A DNA stretch of 64,000 bases from Erythrobacter sp. UBA1916 (GTDB taxonomy: Bacteria > Pseudomonadota > Alphaproteobacteria > Sphingomonadales > Sphingomonadaceae): the NCBI GenBank assembly GCA_002337385.1, contig DDFY01000010.1, positions 15,191 through 79,190 of the forward strand. The letters are read 5' to 3'. Both the position numbers and the translations under genes were made by a program. Below are positions 7,340 through 15,903 of the stretch, one piece after another; the stretch's first letter is position 1; every line of letters begins with the position of its first letter. The notes below the pieces were generated by a model. It saw only the letters and a program-made list of their open reading frames with translations, had not been told where the DNA came from and searched no databases.

Positions 7340-10129
7340 TCAGAACAGCTTGCGGAACTCGACCTCGAACTTGCGTCCCACCGGATCGACCAGCAGCGGC
7401 TGATAGCGCAGCGGCACTTCGCCATTGCTGTCAGTCACCCGCTGGCGCGCGTCGAACAGGTTGTCGACGCCGAAGCCGATCCGCGTCTTTTCAAGGAACG
7501 GCACGGCGGCGACCAGTTTCTCCTGCGCGCCGAGATCGGCAAAGGCGCGGAAGTTGATCGTCAGCAGATCGCTGAAATGAAGGTCGGTGCTACCGGGAAG
7601 GCCCGAGCCGTTAAGCCGCGTGGCGCTGGCATAGTTCCAGAAGGTGATCAGACCGAAGCCGCGGTAGAACACGCCCGAACGCAGCCTCACCGTATGCTCG
7701 GGCTGGCCGCCACCGGACGTGGCATCGCCATCGAGCAGATCGAGCAAAGGCACTCCCGGCGCGATCAAGACGGTGTTGGAGAGGTCGTACTGATAGTTCA
7801 CGTTGAAGAACCAGCGCCCGCCGCCATCGCTGCCCGGACGGCCAAAGCCTGGTCCGCGACCGCCGGGACCACGGCCCCCGCCCGCCTGCGCACCACTGGG
7901 CGGACCGTCACCGTTGCACATCCGCTCACGCATCTGGGCAAACCGCTCGGGGTCGACCGTCCCGTCATCACCAGCGAGCCGCTGCAGCATCTGCGGCGGG
8001 ATCGCCAGTGGCTGGCCATCGGGGCCTGCGGGCATGGGCTCGCCCGCAGCACTTGCGGCCAGCGCACGGTTGAGCAGCGCCAGCATATCGGCAGGCTCGG
8101 CCGCGCAGAACTGCGCGCGCAAGGCGGCGAAGCGCTCTGGATTGGGTCTGCCAACCGGGCCGCCCGCCATCTGCGCCGGACCTCCGGCATTCGCGCGCGC
8201 ACCACCGCTCTCGCTCGCTTCCGGCGGTGCGATCGAGCCCGAGAAGTTAAGCCCGACCGCGATCCGCTCGACATCCTGCTCGGCGAAGGTCACCGGGCGC
8301 TGGTTGATGCTGATGATCTGGCCGCTTACCGGATCGCGTGTCACGCGGTCAGGAAAGGCCGCCTCGATCGCCGGGTTCAGCGACGGGAAGCTGCTGCTGA
8401 CATTCTCGGAGTGGTTGCGAATGTAGTCGACCGTCAGGTTCGAACGGTCGAACACTGGCACTTCCCATTGCAGCCCAACCTTCCAGTCGCTCTGCTTCTG
8501 CTTCGCGAGGTTGGGATTGCCGCCTGAGATCGTGGTTACGAGCACGGTCTCATCGCGCGTAAGGTCGTAGAACGGCACGTTGGGCGTGGCGATCTCGGGG
8601 CTACCAAGCTGGCTCAGCGAAGGCGCGTCCTCCTGGTTGATATAGGACGCGTTGAGCGTCAGCTTGTCGGTGAGCCCCCAGGTCACACCCGTCGACCAGT
8701 TATAGAGCGATCCGAAGTCGGTGAGTTCGTCGATGCCAGCGCTCAGATTGAGGCTGATATCGCCCACAGCGCCAAGGAAATCGTCATCGCGGCTGGTGAG
8801 CGGCACGCCGACATTGACGCCCGCCTGCAACTGCCCGCGATTGAGGCTCGTCTTCACACCGGGATTGCGCGTGTCCTCGCTGTCGATCCCGTTCCAGCGA
8901 TAGCCGGTGTTGAACGTAACCGAGACATCGCCCGCCGGGAGATAGACCGGCAATCCGCGCGCCGTCATCAGCGTGTTGATGGTGTAGGTATCGGTCAGTG
9001 CAGTTTCGCTGCCAGCTGGGTCGAACAGGCCCGCCAGATCCACATCGAGCGCGAGCGCGTCCACACTGTCGGCCACCAGAATACCGCTGGTGTCGACCCT
9101 CTGCCCGGTCACGCTACGCGCATGCGAGAAGGTGGCATCGGTTGTGCCCGTCACCTCCCAGTCGCCCAGCCCGAAGTTGAGCGTGGCGGCACCCGAATAG
9201 GTCTCGGTGCGCCGGTCGACCGTGAGGGGATCGCCAGCATTGAAAGTGCGCAGCACCGTGACTTTCCCTTCGCTCAGCGTCACCTCGTCGAGCCCCTGCA
9301 GACGGAGGCTGTCCTCGCGCTCGAAGGTACCGTTGACGCTGAGTGAGCTACCCGCGCCAAGGCTTCTCGCCCAGTTGAGCGTCGCTTCAAGGCTGGCACT
9401 ATCTGCGACGAGGCTGCGATAGTCGGCAGGATTGGGATCGCTGGCGAAGGTGGGCCTTCTGCCCTCGGCCTGAAGCACGCCGCGTTCGCCTTCAGTGAGG
9501 AGGCTGGAGTTCTTCCAGTCGAGATTGAGGTTGAGGCGGCTCGGCCCGTCGATGCGGACATAGGTGCCCTCCGCCTCCTGCGTCGAGAAGCCGCCGTCGA
9601 ACGGCTGGCCATATTCGACCTCGATCTCGCGGCTGGAATAGTTGTCCTTCAGGATGAAGTTCACAACGCGCTGATTCGGCGAATAGCCATACTGCTGCGC
9701 CACTTCCTCGCTGAAGACCTCGATTTTCTCGATGGCCTCGGGCGGAAAGCTGCGCATTTCGCGGAACGAGGCAATGCGCACGCCGCCGACCAGGAACACC
9801 GGTGCGCCGCCGCCGCGCCCACGGCTGCTCGAAACATCCGCGCCGAGTGCCTCGATCAGTTCTGAGATCGAACCTGCACCGTAAGAGGCGATATCGTCGG
9901 CATCGAGTTCGAGGATCGGCGGCTGAGGAGCATCGACCTGCCCGATCACCCGGACGCCGCTGACGACGATGGTGTTCTCGTCATAGGTCTGGTCTTCCGG
10001 CTCGGGGCCGGTTTCAGGCGAATTATCGGCCTGCGCAGACGCCGAGGTCTGCGCTGCAAGCGGAAATGCCGGAACGGCGGCCAGGGCAACGGTCAGCGTC
10101 AGCATGCTGACTTGATGGGAAAACGACAA
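7340..10129 (-). CDS. TonB-dependent outer-membrane receptor with a cysteine-containing insertion
   Basis: This ~929-residue protein has a signal peptide (VALAAVPAFPLAAQ), an N-terminal plug (IVVSGVRVIGQ, then LVGGVRI), a 22-stranded-type barrel and a terminal Phe (EVEFRKLF) expected of outer-membrane barrels. It would import a TonB-energised ligand that cannot be named. I use the TTG at 10129, which has GAGG five bases upstream; ATG 10105 lacks a binding site. Residues about 635-765 form an odd insertion with two PERFA motifs, each ending in Cys, and a Gly/Arg/Pro-rich run before the barrel resumes. The gene is divergent from infA. Confidence 0.88.
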   Translation of the reverse strand: MSFSHQVSMLTLTVALAAVPAFPLAAQTSASAQADNSPETGPEPEDQTYDENTIVVSGVRVIGQVDAPQPPILELDADDIASYGAGSISELIEALGADVSSSRGRGGGAPVFLVGGVRIASFREMRSFPPEAIEKIEVFSEEVAQQYGYSPNQRVVNFILKDNYSSREIEVEYGQPFDGGFSTQEAEGTYVRIDGPSRLNLNLDWKNSSLLTEGERGVLQAEGRRPTFASDPNPADYRSLVADSASLEATLNWARSLGAGSSLSVNGTFEREDSLRLQGLDEVTLSEGKVTVLRTFNAGDPLTVDRRTETYSGAATLNFGLGDWEVTGTTDATFSHARSVTGQRVDTSGILVADSVDALALDVDLAGLFDPAGSETALTDTYTINTLMTARGLPVYLPAGDVSVTFNTGYRWNGIDSEDTRNPGVKTSLNRGQLQAGVNVGVPLTSRDDDFLGAVGDISLNLSAGIDELTDFGSLYNWSTGVTWGLTDKLTLNASYINQEDAPSLSQLGSPEIATPNVPFYDLTRDETVLVTTISGGNPNLAKQKQSDWKVGLQWEVPVFDRSNLTVDYIRNHSENVSSSFPSLNPAIEAAFPDRVTRDPVSGQIISINQRPVTFAEQDVERIAVGLNFSGSIAPPEASESGGARANAGGPAQMAGGPVGRPNPERFAALRAQFCAAEPADMLALLNRALAASAAGEPMPAGPDGQPLAIPPQMLQRLAGDDGTVDPERFAQMRERMCNGDGPPSGAQAGGGRGPGGRGPGFGRPGSDGGGRWFFNVNYQYDLSNTVLIAPGVPLLDLLDGDATSGGGQPEHTVRLRSGVFYRGFGLITFWNYASATRLNGSGLPGSTDLHFSDLLTINFRAFADLGAQEKLVAAVPFLEKTRIGFGVDNLFDARQRVTDSNGEVPLRYQPLLVDPVGRKFEVEFRKLF

Positions 10130-10368
10130 GCTTACCTCGCACAATTGAAATAGTGTTTCCCGTCCCCCGCCGCGCCCTATGTGCTGCGGCGCAAAACGGC
10201 ACAAGCAGTGCTGGGTAATAAAGTGTCGCAATTGTATCGCGGCTTGCACTCGCGCTAAGCTGTTGTGCAGGAATGGCGTGTCATATTCGCGCCCTCTTCC
10301 CTTTTGCCCTGCGGCGGTATATGGCGCCGCGCACTCGCCTCCGAGATACAGAAAGCACCGGACTACAC

Positions 10369-10620
10369 ATGGCCAAAGAAGAACTCCTCGAAATGCGCGG
10401 CAAGGTGGTCGAACTGCTGCCTAACGCGATGTTCCGGGTAGAGCTTGAAAACGGTCACGAAGTGCTCGGCCACACGGCGGGCCGGATGCGCAAGAACCGT
10501 ATTCGCGTGCTGGTGGGCGACGAGGTGCTGTGCGAACTCACGCCTTACGACCTGACCAAGGCGCGCATTACCTATCGCTTCATGCCCGGTCGCGGCGGCC
10601 CGCCCGGCTACACCGGCTAA
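10369..10620 (+). CDS. infA: Translation initiation factor IF-1
   Basis: IF-1 binds the ribosomal A site during initiation. The 83-residue protein shows the full S1-like OB fold: EMRGKVVELLPNAMFRVELENGH, HTAGRMRKNRIRVLVGD and LTPYDLTKARITYR. The common bacterial length is about 72; here a short tail rich in Gly and Pro follows YRFMPGRGG, as I recall for sphingomonads. Start ATG 10369 matches the universal MAKEE N-terminus; upstream in-frame codons are not conserved. It leads a cluster with maf, an RNase E/G-like gene and yacG. Confidence 0.97.
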   Translation: MAKEELLEMRGKVVELLPNAMFRVELENGHEVLGHTAGRMRKNRIRVLVGDEVLCELTPYDLTKARITYRFMPGRGGPPGYTG

Positions 10621-10630
10621 GGCGCGCGGC

Positions 10631-11230
10631 ATGGCCGCAACCCCTGCACTCACCACGCCAGAACGGCACCTGATCCTCGCCTCGGCCAGCCCGCGGCGGC
10701 GCGACTTGCTTGCGCGGCTGGGCCTCGCACCCGATACGGTCGCCCCTGCGCATATCGACGAGAATCCGCACAAGGATGAACTCCCGCGCCCCTATGCAGA
10801 ACGGATGGCGCGCGAAAAGGCGCTTGCCGCGCACGATGGCAGCGGGTTCGTGCTTGCAGGAGATACCGTGGTGGCCTGCGGACGCCGCATCCTGCCCAAG
10901 GCCGAGGACGAGGCGACTGCGCGCAAGTGCCTGGCGCTGATCTCAGGCCGCCGCCACCGCGTGCTATCAAGCGTGGCGCTGATGGCGCCCGATGGCAGCA
11001 TGCGTGAGCGGCTGAGCGAAACGCAACTGAAGTTCAAACGCCTCTCGGATGAAGAGATCGACGCCTACATCGCCAGCGGCGAATGGGAGGGCAAGGCCGG
11101 TGGCTATGCCATTCAGGGCAGCGCCGAAGCGCTGATCGAATGGATCAGGGGCAGCCACTCGGGCGTGATGGGCCTACCGCTTTACGAGACACGTGCGCTG
11201 CTCAAAGCCGCCGGGTTCGCCATTGGCTGA
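10631..11230 (+). CDS. maf: Maf family nucleoside triphosphate pyrophosphatase
   Basis: Maf proteins hydrolyse non-canonical or pyrimidine nucleoside triphosphates to the monophosphate. The 199-residue protein has the signature LILASASPRRRDLLARLGL near its start, ERMAREKALA, the catalytic-Asp segment VLAGDTVVACGRRILPK, and KAGGYAIQGSAEALIEWIRGSHSGVMGLPL near the end. AAGG lies eight bases before the ATG. It starts 11 bases after infA and its end overlaps the next gene's TTG start. Confidence 0.95.
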   Translation: MAATPALTTPERHLILASASPRRRDLLARLGLAPDTVAPAHIDENPHKDELPRPYAERMAREKALAAHDGSGFVLAGDTVVACGRRILPKAEDEATARKCLALISGRRHRVLSSVALMAPDGSMRERLSETQLKFKRLSDEEIDAYIASGEWEGKAGGYAIQGSAEALIEWIRGSHSGVMGLPLYETRALLKAAGFAIG

Positions 11231-12176
11231 GTGGCTGATCGAGCGCGGGATCGGCGAAGACCGCACGCTGCTGGTCGAGGGCGACCGGGTGCTGGCAGCA
11301 AAAGTACAATGGCCGGGTGAACTGACAGCAGGCACGGTGGTCACCGCCAAGCTGGTTGCCCGCGCGTCTGGCGCAAAGCGCGGCACGGCTCTCACCGATA
11401 GCGGCTCCGAGGTGCTGGTCGACCGCCTTCCCGCCAGCGTGACCGAAGGCAGCCCCTGCGAAATCTTGATCACCCGCGCCCGGATCACGGAGCGTGGCCG
11501 CCTCAAGCGCGCACAGGGGCGGATTTATGAGGGGCAGGACGTGCCCCCCTCTCCCTTCACCACCGGCCGCGAGGTGCATCGCTTTGCCGCGGGTCTGTGG
11601 GACGATGTCTGGCACACGGCATCTTCGGGCGAACTGACCTTTCCCGGAGGCGCACTGCTGTTCAGCGCCACCCCGGCCATGACGCTCGCCGATATCGACG
11701 GCGACCTGCCCCCGCGCGAGCTGGCGCTGGCCGCCGTTTCCGCTCTGGCAGAGGCCTTGCCGCTGCTCGATCTGGGCGGCTCGATCGGGATCGACTTTCC
11801 GACCCTTGCCGCCAAGGCCGATCGCAAGGCCGTCGACGAGGCACTGGGCCTAGCCCTGGACGGCTGGCCGCATGAACGCACTGCGATCAACGGGTTCGGC
11901 TTTGTCCAGCTCGTCGCGCGGCTAGAGGGCCCCTCACTGCTGCACCGCTTCGCCACCAGCCGCACCGGGCTTGCCGCGCGCTATGCGCTGCGTGTGGGTG
12001 AACGGGCGGAGGGAACGGGCGCAATTCTGGCCCTGCGCGTCCACCCGGCGCTGAAAGCCAAGATTCGGCCCGAATGGCTCGACGAGCTCGCCCGCCGCAC
12101 CGGCAAGCAGGTCAGTCTCGAAACCGACCCGGCCCTTGCGCTGGAGGCTCCGCAGGCCCAGCTAATCGCATCATGA
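11223..12176 (+). CDS. Ribonuclease E/G-like protein
   Basis: The ~317-residue protein resembles a short RNase E/G family member. It has an S1-like N-terminus (AEWLIERGIGEDRTLLVEGDRVLAAKV), then PGGALLFSATPAMTLADIDG and GGSIGIDFPTLAAKADRKAVDEAL, which match the RNase G core where LGGIIVIDFIDM is found. It lacks the long C-terminal scaffold of RNase E. The start is a TTG at 11223 inside the last codons of maf. It overlaps yacG by four bases (ATGA), so maf, this gene and yacG are probably one unit. Confidence 0.78.
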   Translation: MAEWLIERGIGEDRTLLVEGDRVLAAKVQWPGELTAGTVVTAKLVARASGAKRGTALTDSGSEVLVDRLPASVTEGSPCEILITRARITERGRLKRAQGRIYEGQDVPPSPFTTGREVHRFAAGLWDDVWHTASSGELTFPGGALLFSATPAMTLADIDGDLPPRELALAAVSALAEALPLLDLGGSIGIDFPTLAAKADRKAVDEALGLALDGWPHERTAINGFGFVQLVARLEGPSLLHRFATSRTGLAARYALRVGERAEGTGAILALRVHPALKAKIRPEWLDELARRTGKQVSLETDPALALEAPQAQLIAS

Positions 12177-12343
12177 CTGCAAGCACCCGACCCTGCCCGA
12201 TCTGCAAGAAACCCCGTAGCGAGGAATTCTTCCCGTTCTGCTCCAGCCGCTGCCGCGACCGCGATCTCGCGCAGTGGTTTGGTGACGGCTATGCCGTACC
12301 CGGCCCGCCCGCCGATCCGGAAGATATCGCCAAGGAAAACTGA
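12173..12343 (+). CDS. yacG: Zinc-binding DNA gyrase inhibitor YacG
   Basis: The 56-residue protein has the four-cysteine zinc site CPIC...FCSSRC followed by RDLAQWFGDGYAVPG, the YacG signature. YacG binds GyrB and blocks DNA binding in enterobacteria. The start overlaps the stop of the RNase-like gene as ATGA. It lies 25 bases before the end of a tRNA-Phe gene on the opposite strand. Confidence 0.93.
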   Translation: MTASTRPCPICKKPRSEEFFPFCSSRCRDRDLAQWFGDGYAVPGPPADPEDIAKEN

Positions 12344-12368
12344 TCCACACCATCCCCCTGGAGGGGAG

Positions 12369-12443
12369 TGGTGCCCGGGGGCGGAGTCGAACCACCGACA
12401 CGACGATTTTCAATCGTCTGCTCTACCACTGAGCTACCCAGGC
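12369..12443 (-). tRNA. tRNA-Phe (GAA)
   Basis: Read on the minus strand, the acceptor stem gcctggg pairs with cccgggc, allowing one G-U. The D arm has gctc/gagc. The anticodon stem is gacga/tcgtc with loop ttgaaaa, giving anticodon GAA. The T arm is ggtgg-ttcgact-ccgcc. The discriminator is A and the CCA end is encoded at 12369-12371. Confidence 0.96.
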
Positions 12444-12635
12444 ATTACTCCTGCGTCGGACATCATCAAAGCGCCCGGCGAGCAAATTGGAAGCGGCCCT
12501 ATGGCGAAGCTGCGCGAGCTTGGCAAGGCCCTTGCGCCGCTTTTGTTGCCAACATTGCAAATTTTGCCATAGCCGGAACCAGCGCAGGGCTTCATCGGTT
12601 GCCTCCGGCAAACCCTCCAAACTAAAGGAACCTTC

Positions 12636-13238
12636 ATGGCTCGCGTTCTCGTTCTTTATTATTCTTCCTATGGCCACACCTCGCAGATGGCCGAAGCCAT
12701 CGCCGAAGGCGTGCGCGAAAGCGGCGCCGAATGCGACATTCGCCGCGTGCCCGAAACCGCCCCTGCCGAGATCGTCGAGAACTTCGGATTCTCGCATAAC
12801 GAGAACCACCAGCTGATCGAAGGGCCGGACGCACTCGGCAGCTACGATGGCCTGGTGCTCGGTGCCCCCACCCGCTTCGGCCGCCTGCCAAGCCAGATGG
12901 CCGCCTTCCTCGACACCTGTGGCGGTGTCTGGGCCTCGGGCGCGCTGATCGGCAAGCCCGGCGCGGCCTTCACCTCCAGCAACTCGCAGCACGGCGGACA
13001 GGAGACGACGTTGTTCTCGCTGATCACCAATATGCTGCACTTCGGCATGTCGATCATCGGGCTCGACTATGGTTTCGAAGGTCAGAACGGGATCGACGAG
13101 GCCCACGGCGGTGCGCCCTATGGCGCGACCACCATTGCCGGACCGGACGGCTCGCGCCAGCCGAGCGAGGTCGAGCTTGCCGGTGCCCGCTACCTTGGCA
13201 AGCGTGTCGGCACCACGGCAGCCAAGCTTGCAAACTAG
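12636..13238 (+). CDS. wrbA: NAD(P)H:quinone oxidoreductase, WrbA type
   Basis: This flavodoxin-like quinone reductase carries out two-electron reduction of quinones. The 200-residue protein has the FMN phosphate loop YYSSYGHTSQMAEAI near residues 8-22, the APTRFGRLPSQMAAFLD segment, and FTSSNSQHGGQETTL, then GAPYGATT, all characteristic of WrbA. Length matches the family. AAAGGAA lies eight bases before the ATG. The 192-base gap before it holds no further gene I can see. Confidence 0.96.
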   Translation: MARVLVLYYSSYGHTSQMAEAIAEGVRESGAECDIRRVPETAPAEIVENFGFSHNENHQLIEGPDALGSYDGLVLGAPTRFGRLPSQMAAFLDTCGGVWASGALIGKPGAAFTSSNSQHGGQETTLFSLITNMLHFGMSIIGLDYGFEGQNGIDEAHGGAPYGATTIAGPDGSRQPSEVELAGARYLGKRVGTTAAKLAN

Positions 13239-13242
13239 GCCG

Positions 13243-13260
13243 GGACACCGATTGGACACC
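13243..13260 (+). promoter_or_regulatory. 7-4-7 direct repeat upstream of phoX, PhoB-box-like spacing
   Basis: The seven-base word ggacacc occurs twice, separated by gatt, giving an 11-base period like a PhoB half-site pair. The reverse word ggtgtcc keeps only the TGTC core of the classical box. It starts 107 bases before the phoX ATG. The reading is tentative. Confidence 0.25.
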
Positions 13261-13303
13261 TAACCGTCGCCATTGTGCCCGCAAACGGACCGCGGCGCGT
13301 CAA

Positions 13304-13349
13304 AATGACCCCCTAGATCGGGATGCACCAATCCTGACTGGGGGTCATT
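13304..13349 (+). promoter_or_regulatory. Inverted repeat covering the phoX ribosome-binding site
   Basis: The words aatgaccccc (13304-13313) and gggggtcatt (13340-13349) form a perfect 10-bp stem that ends at the base before the phoX ATG. An inner stem ggat/atcc (13321-13324, 13331-13334) closes a six-base loop. The only ribosome-binding site, GGGGG at 13340-13344, is inside the stem, so folding would block translation. It could instead be a protein-binding palindrome. Confidence 0.6.
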
Positions 13350-15824
13350 ATGTCTAATATTTCAATCGGCTACAGTGACGGCGACGTCGATACCAACGAT
13401 TCGGGCAACCGCTCGCTCAACGCAATTGCCGACGAACGCTATTCGCGTCGGCAGACCATGGTCGGCGGCCTGCGCGCCAGTGCCGCCGCCGTGTTCGGTA
13501 GCGCTATGCTCTCGGCCTGCGATTTCGACCTCTTCGGCGGCGACGACGAACCGCAGGGTTCGGCGATCACCGTGAATGCGGGGGCCGATGGCACCACCAC
13601 CTCGGGCAACTATGTCACGCTCGAAGGCAGCGTGACCGGCGGCACCGGCGGCAACAGCTGGACGCAGGTCAGCGGTGTGGCAGTCGACCTGATTCTGATC
13701 GACCAGAACTCGGTCTCCTTCCTGGCCCCCGCGGTCGCTTCACCCACCCCCCTCACCTTCCGCTTCTCGGCGGAGAACGGCGCTCAGAGCGACGAGACGG
13801 TCATCACCGTCAATCCGGCCGCGCTGAACTTCGATGCAGTGGCCAAGAACCTTGACGACGTGGTGACGGTCCCCACCGGTTACACGGCCAGCGTGCTGAC
13901 CGCGCTAGGCGATCCGATTATCGCGGGCACCTCTGCCTATGCAAACGATGGCACCGACACCGATTTCGACGGGCGCATCGGCGACCACGGCGACGCGCTG
14001 CACTTCTTCGGCCTCAACGATGCTGGCCAGCGGGACTATGGATCCAGCACCCGCGGCATTCTGGTACAGAACCACGAGAACATCACCGAGACCTATCTGC
14101 ACCCCAACGGCCCGACCAACCTCCCGAGCGGCCCACGTCCGGCCAGCGAAGCGATCAAGGAAATCGAGTGCCACGGCCTCAGCTTCACCGAGGTGCGCGA
14201 CGACGGCAATCGTGCGTGGTCCTACGTGCAGGACAGCGCCTTCAACCGCCGCGTGACCCCGAACACGCCGACCACGTTTAACGGCCCGGTCTCCGGCACC
14301 AGCTATCTCAGGACCAAGTTCTCGCCCTCTGGCACTGCCGGTCGCGGCACGATCAACAACTGCGCCAACGGCTATGCTGCCTGGGGCACGATCATGACCT
14401 GCGAAGAAAACTGGGCGGGCTATTTCAAGCGCCCCAGCTCGGGGGCCGAATCCGACGAGGCCAACCGCAGCCAGCGCGAACTGACCGCGCTCGCCCGCTA
14501 CGGTGTGCGCAGCTCCGACGGCAACTACGCCTGGTCGAGCGCCACCCCCACGCAGGATATCTTCACCCGCTGGGACGCCCGCGCCGGCGTCGGTGCTGCC
14601 ACCGACGACTATCGCAACGAGCCGAACCAGTTCGGCTGGGTGGTCGAGATCGATCCCTACAATCCGAACTCGACGCCCCGCAAACGCACCGCACTGGGCC
14701 GCTTCGGCCATGAAGGCGCATGGATGGGCAAGCTGACGCCCGGCCAGAAGGTGACGGTCTACATGGGCGACGATTCGCGCCGCGAGTACCTCTACAAGTT
14801 TGTCTCTGACACCAACTGGGATGCTGCCGACGAACTGGCCACCGATCGCCTCGCGGTGGGTGACAAGTATCTCGATAGCGGCACGCTCTATGTCGCCAAG
14901 TTCGACGAAACCGGCAACGGCACCTGGCTGCCGCTGGTGTTTGGGCAGGTGCCGAACCGCCCCGCGACCAGCAGCGATCCGGAATACGTGTTCGAGAGCC
15001 AGGCCGACATCCTCGTCAACCCGCGCCTTGCCGCTGACGCGGTCGGCGCGACACCGATGGACCGCCCGGAGTGGACCGCAGTGAACCCGGTCAACGGCGA
15101 GGTCTATCTCACCCTCACCAACAACAACGCTGCGAACCGCGCGCTTAACGACACCGGTGCGGCCAATCCCCGCCATTACAACGATCCGAAGGGCACCAAG
15201 GACCAGTACGGCAACCCCAACGGCCACATCATCCGCCTGCGTGAAGCGGGTGACGATGGCGCGGCCACCAGCTTCGCCTGGGACATCTATCTGTTCGGCT
15301 CGGACTCGGCCGATGCCGACCAGAACGTCAACATCTCGGGGCTGACGGCCGACAACGACTTCTCCAGCCCCGATGGCCTGTGGTTCTCGCGCGAGCAGAA
15401 CGCCGCCGGTCAGATCAACCCGCTACTGTGGATCCAGACCGACGACAGCGCTCTGACCGATCGCAGCAACTGCATGATGCTGGCCGCTCTGCCGGGCGAA
15501 GTTGGCGATGGCGGCAATGTCACCATCACCAACAAGGACTCGACCGGCGCCACCGCGCAGCAGACCACCATCGTCGGTGCCGCTGCGAGCGCGGCGACGC
15601 TCAAGCGCTTCCTGGTCGGCCCGGTGGAATGCGAGATCACGGGTGTCGACAGCACGCCCGATGGACGCACGCTGTTCGTCGGCATCCAGCACCCTGGCGA
15701 GCGCGGCACCTATGACGCGCCGACCAGCAACTGGCCGCAAAGCCAGGGCGGCACCGCCTCGGGCCGTCCGCGCTCAGCCGTGGTCGTGGTGACGCGTGAC
15801 AATAGCGGCATTGTCGGCCTCTAG
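13350..15824 (+). CDS. phoX: PhoX-family alkaline phosphatase (DUF839)
   Basis: PhoX enzymes are secreted Fe/Ca phosphomonoesterases. The 824-residue protein has a Tat-like N-terminus with R33-R34 in YSRRQTM, a hydrophobic stretch, and a lipobox-like LSAC at C57. An Ig/PKD-like beta domain (about 70-160) follows. The DUF839/PhoX body includes GILVQNHENITE, NCANGYAAWGTIMTCEENWAGYF, RFGHEGAWMGKL and SSPDGLWFSREQ, then RTLFVGIQHPGERG. GGGGG sits five bases before the ATG, inside the inverted repeat. It converges with a TonB receptor, suggesting joint use of organic phosphate. Confidence 0.87.
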   Translation: MSNISIGYSDGDVDTNDSGNRSLNAIADERYSRRQTMVGGLRASAAAVFGSAMLSACDFDLFGGDDEPQGSAITVNAGADGTTTSGNYVTLEGSVTGGTGGNSWTQVSGVAVDLILIDQNSVSFLAPAVASPTPLTFRFSAENGAQSDETVITVNPAALNFDAVAKNLDDVVTVPTGYTASVLTALGDPIIAGTSAYANDGTDTDFDGRIGDHGDALHFFGLNDAGQRDYGSSTRGILVQNHENITETYLHPNGPTNLPSGPRPASEAIKEIECHGLSFTEVRDDGNRAWSYVQDSAFNRRVTPNTPTTFNGPVSGTSYLRTKFSPSGTAGRGTINNCANGYAAWGTIMTCEENWAGYFKRPSSGAESDEANRSQRELTALARYGVRSSDGNYAWSSATPTQDIFTRWDARAGVGAATDDYRNEPNQFGWVVEIDPYNPNSTPRKRTALGRFGHEGAWMGKLTPGQKVTVYMGDDSRREYLYKFVSDTNWDAADELATDRLAVGDKYLDSGTLYVAKFDETGNGTWLPLVFGQVPNRPATSSDPEYVFESQADILVNPRLAADAVGATPMDRPEWTAVNPVNGEVYLTLTNNNAANRALNDTGAANPRHYNDPKGTKDQYGNPNGHIIRLREAGDDGAATSFAWDIYLFGSDSADADQNVNISGLTADNDFSSPDGLWFSREQNAAGQINPLLWIQTDDSALTDRSNCMMLAALPGEVGDGGNVTITNKDSTGATAQQTTIVGAAASAATLKRFLVGPVECEITGVDSTPDGRTLFVGIQHPGERGTYDAPTSNWPQSQGGTASGRPRSAVVVVTRDNSGIVGL

Positions 15825-15850
15825 GCCCTTCGCCAACACCGAAAACGAAA

Positions 15851-15880
15851 ACGGCGGGGAGCGATCCCCGCCGTCTTTCT
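15851..15880. terminator. Bidirectional terminator between phoX and the TonB receptor
   Basis: A perfect 10-bp stem (acggcgggga / tccccgccgt) closes a GCGA (GNRA) tetraloop and is followed on the plus strand by ctttctatt. On the minus strand the stem runs into tttcgttttc. It sits between the convergent stops. Confidence 0.85.
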
Positions 15881-15903
15881 ATTCCCCGGTCAAAAGCAAC
15901 CGA

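Noticed and set aside
7244..8527. 427-residue plus-strand frame starting inside the BaiN-like gene
   Set aside because: It is antisense to the first TonB receptor and overlaps another gene; composition is that of a shadow frame.
13905..15227. 440-residue minus-strand frame opposite phoX
   Set aside because: It has a Val/Ala/Gly-rich shadow composition and no start signal; phoX explains the region.
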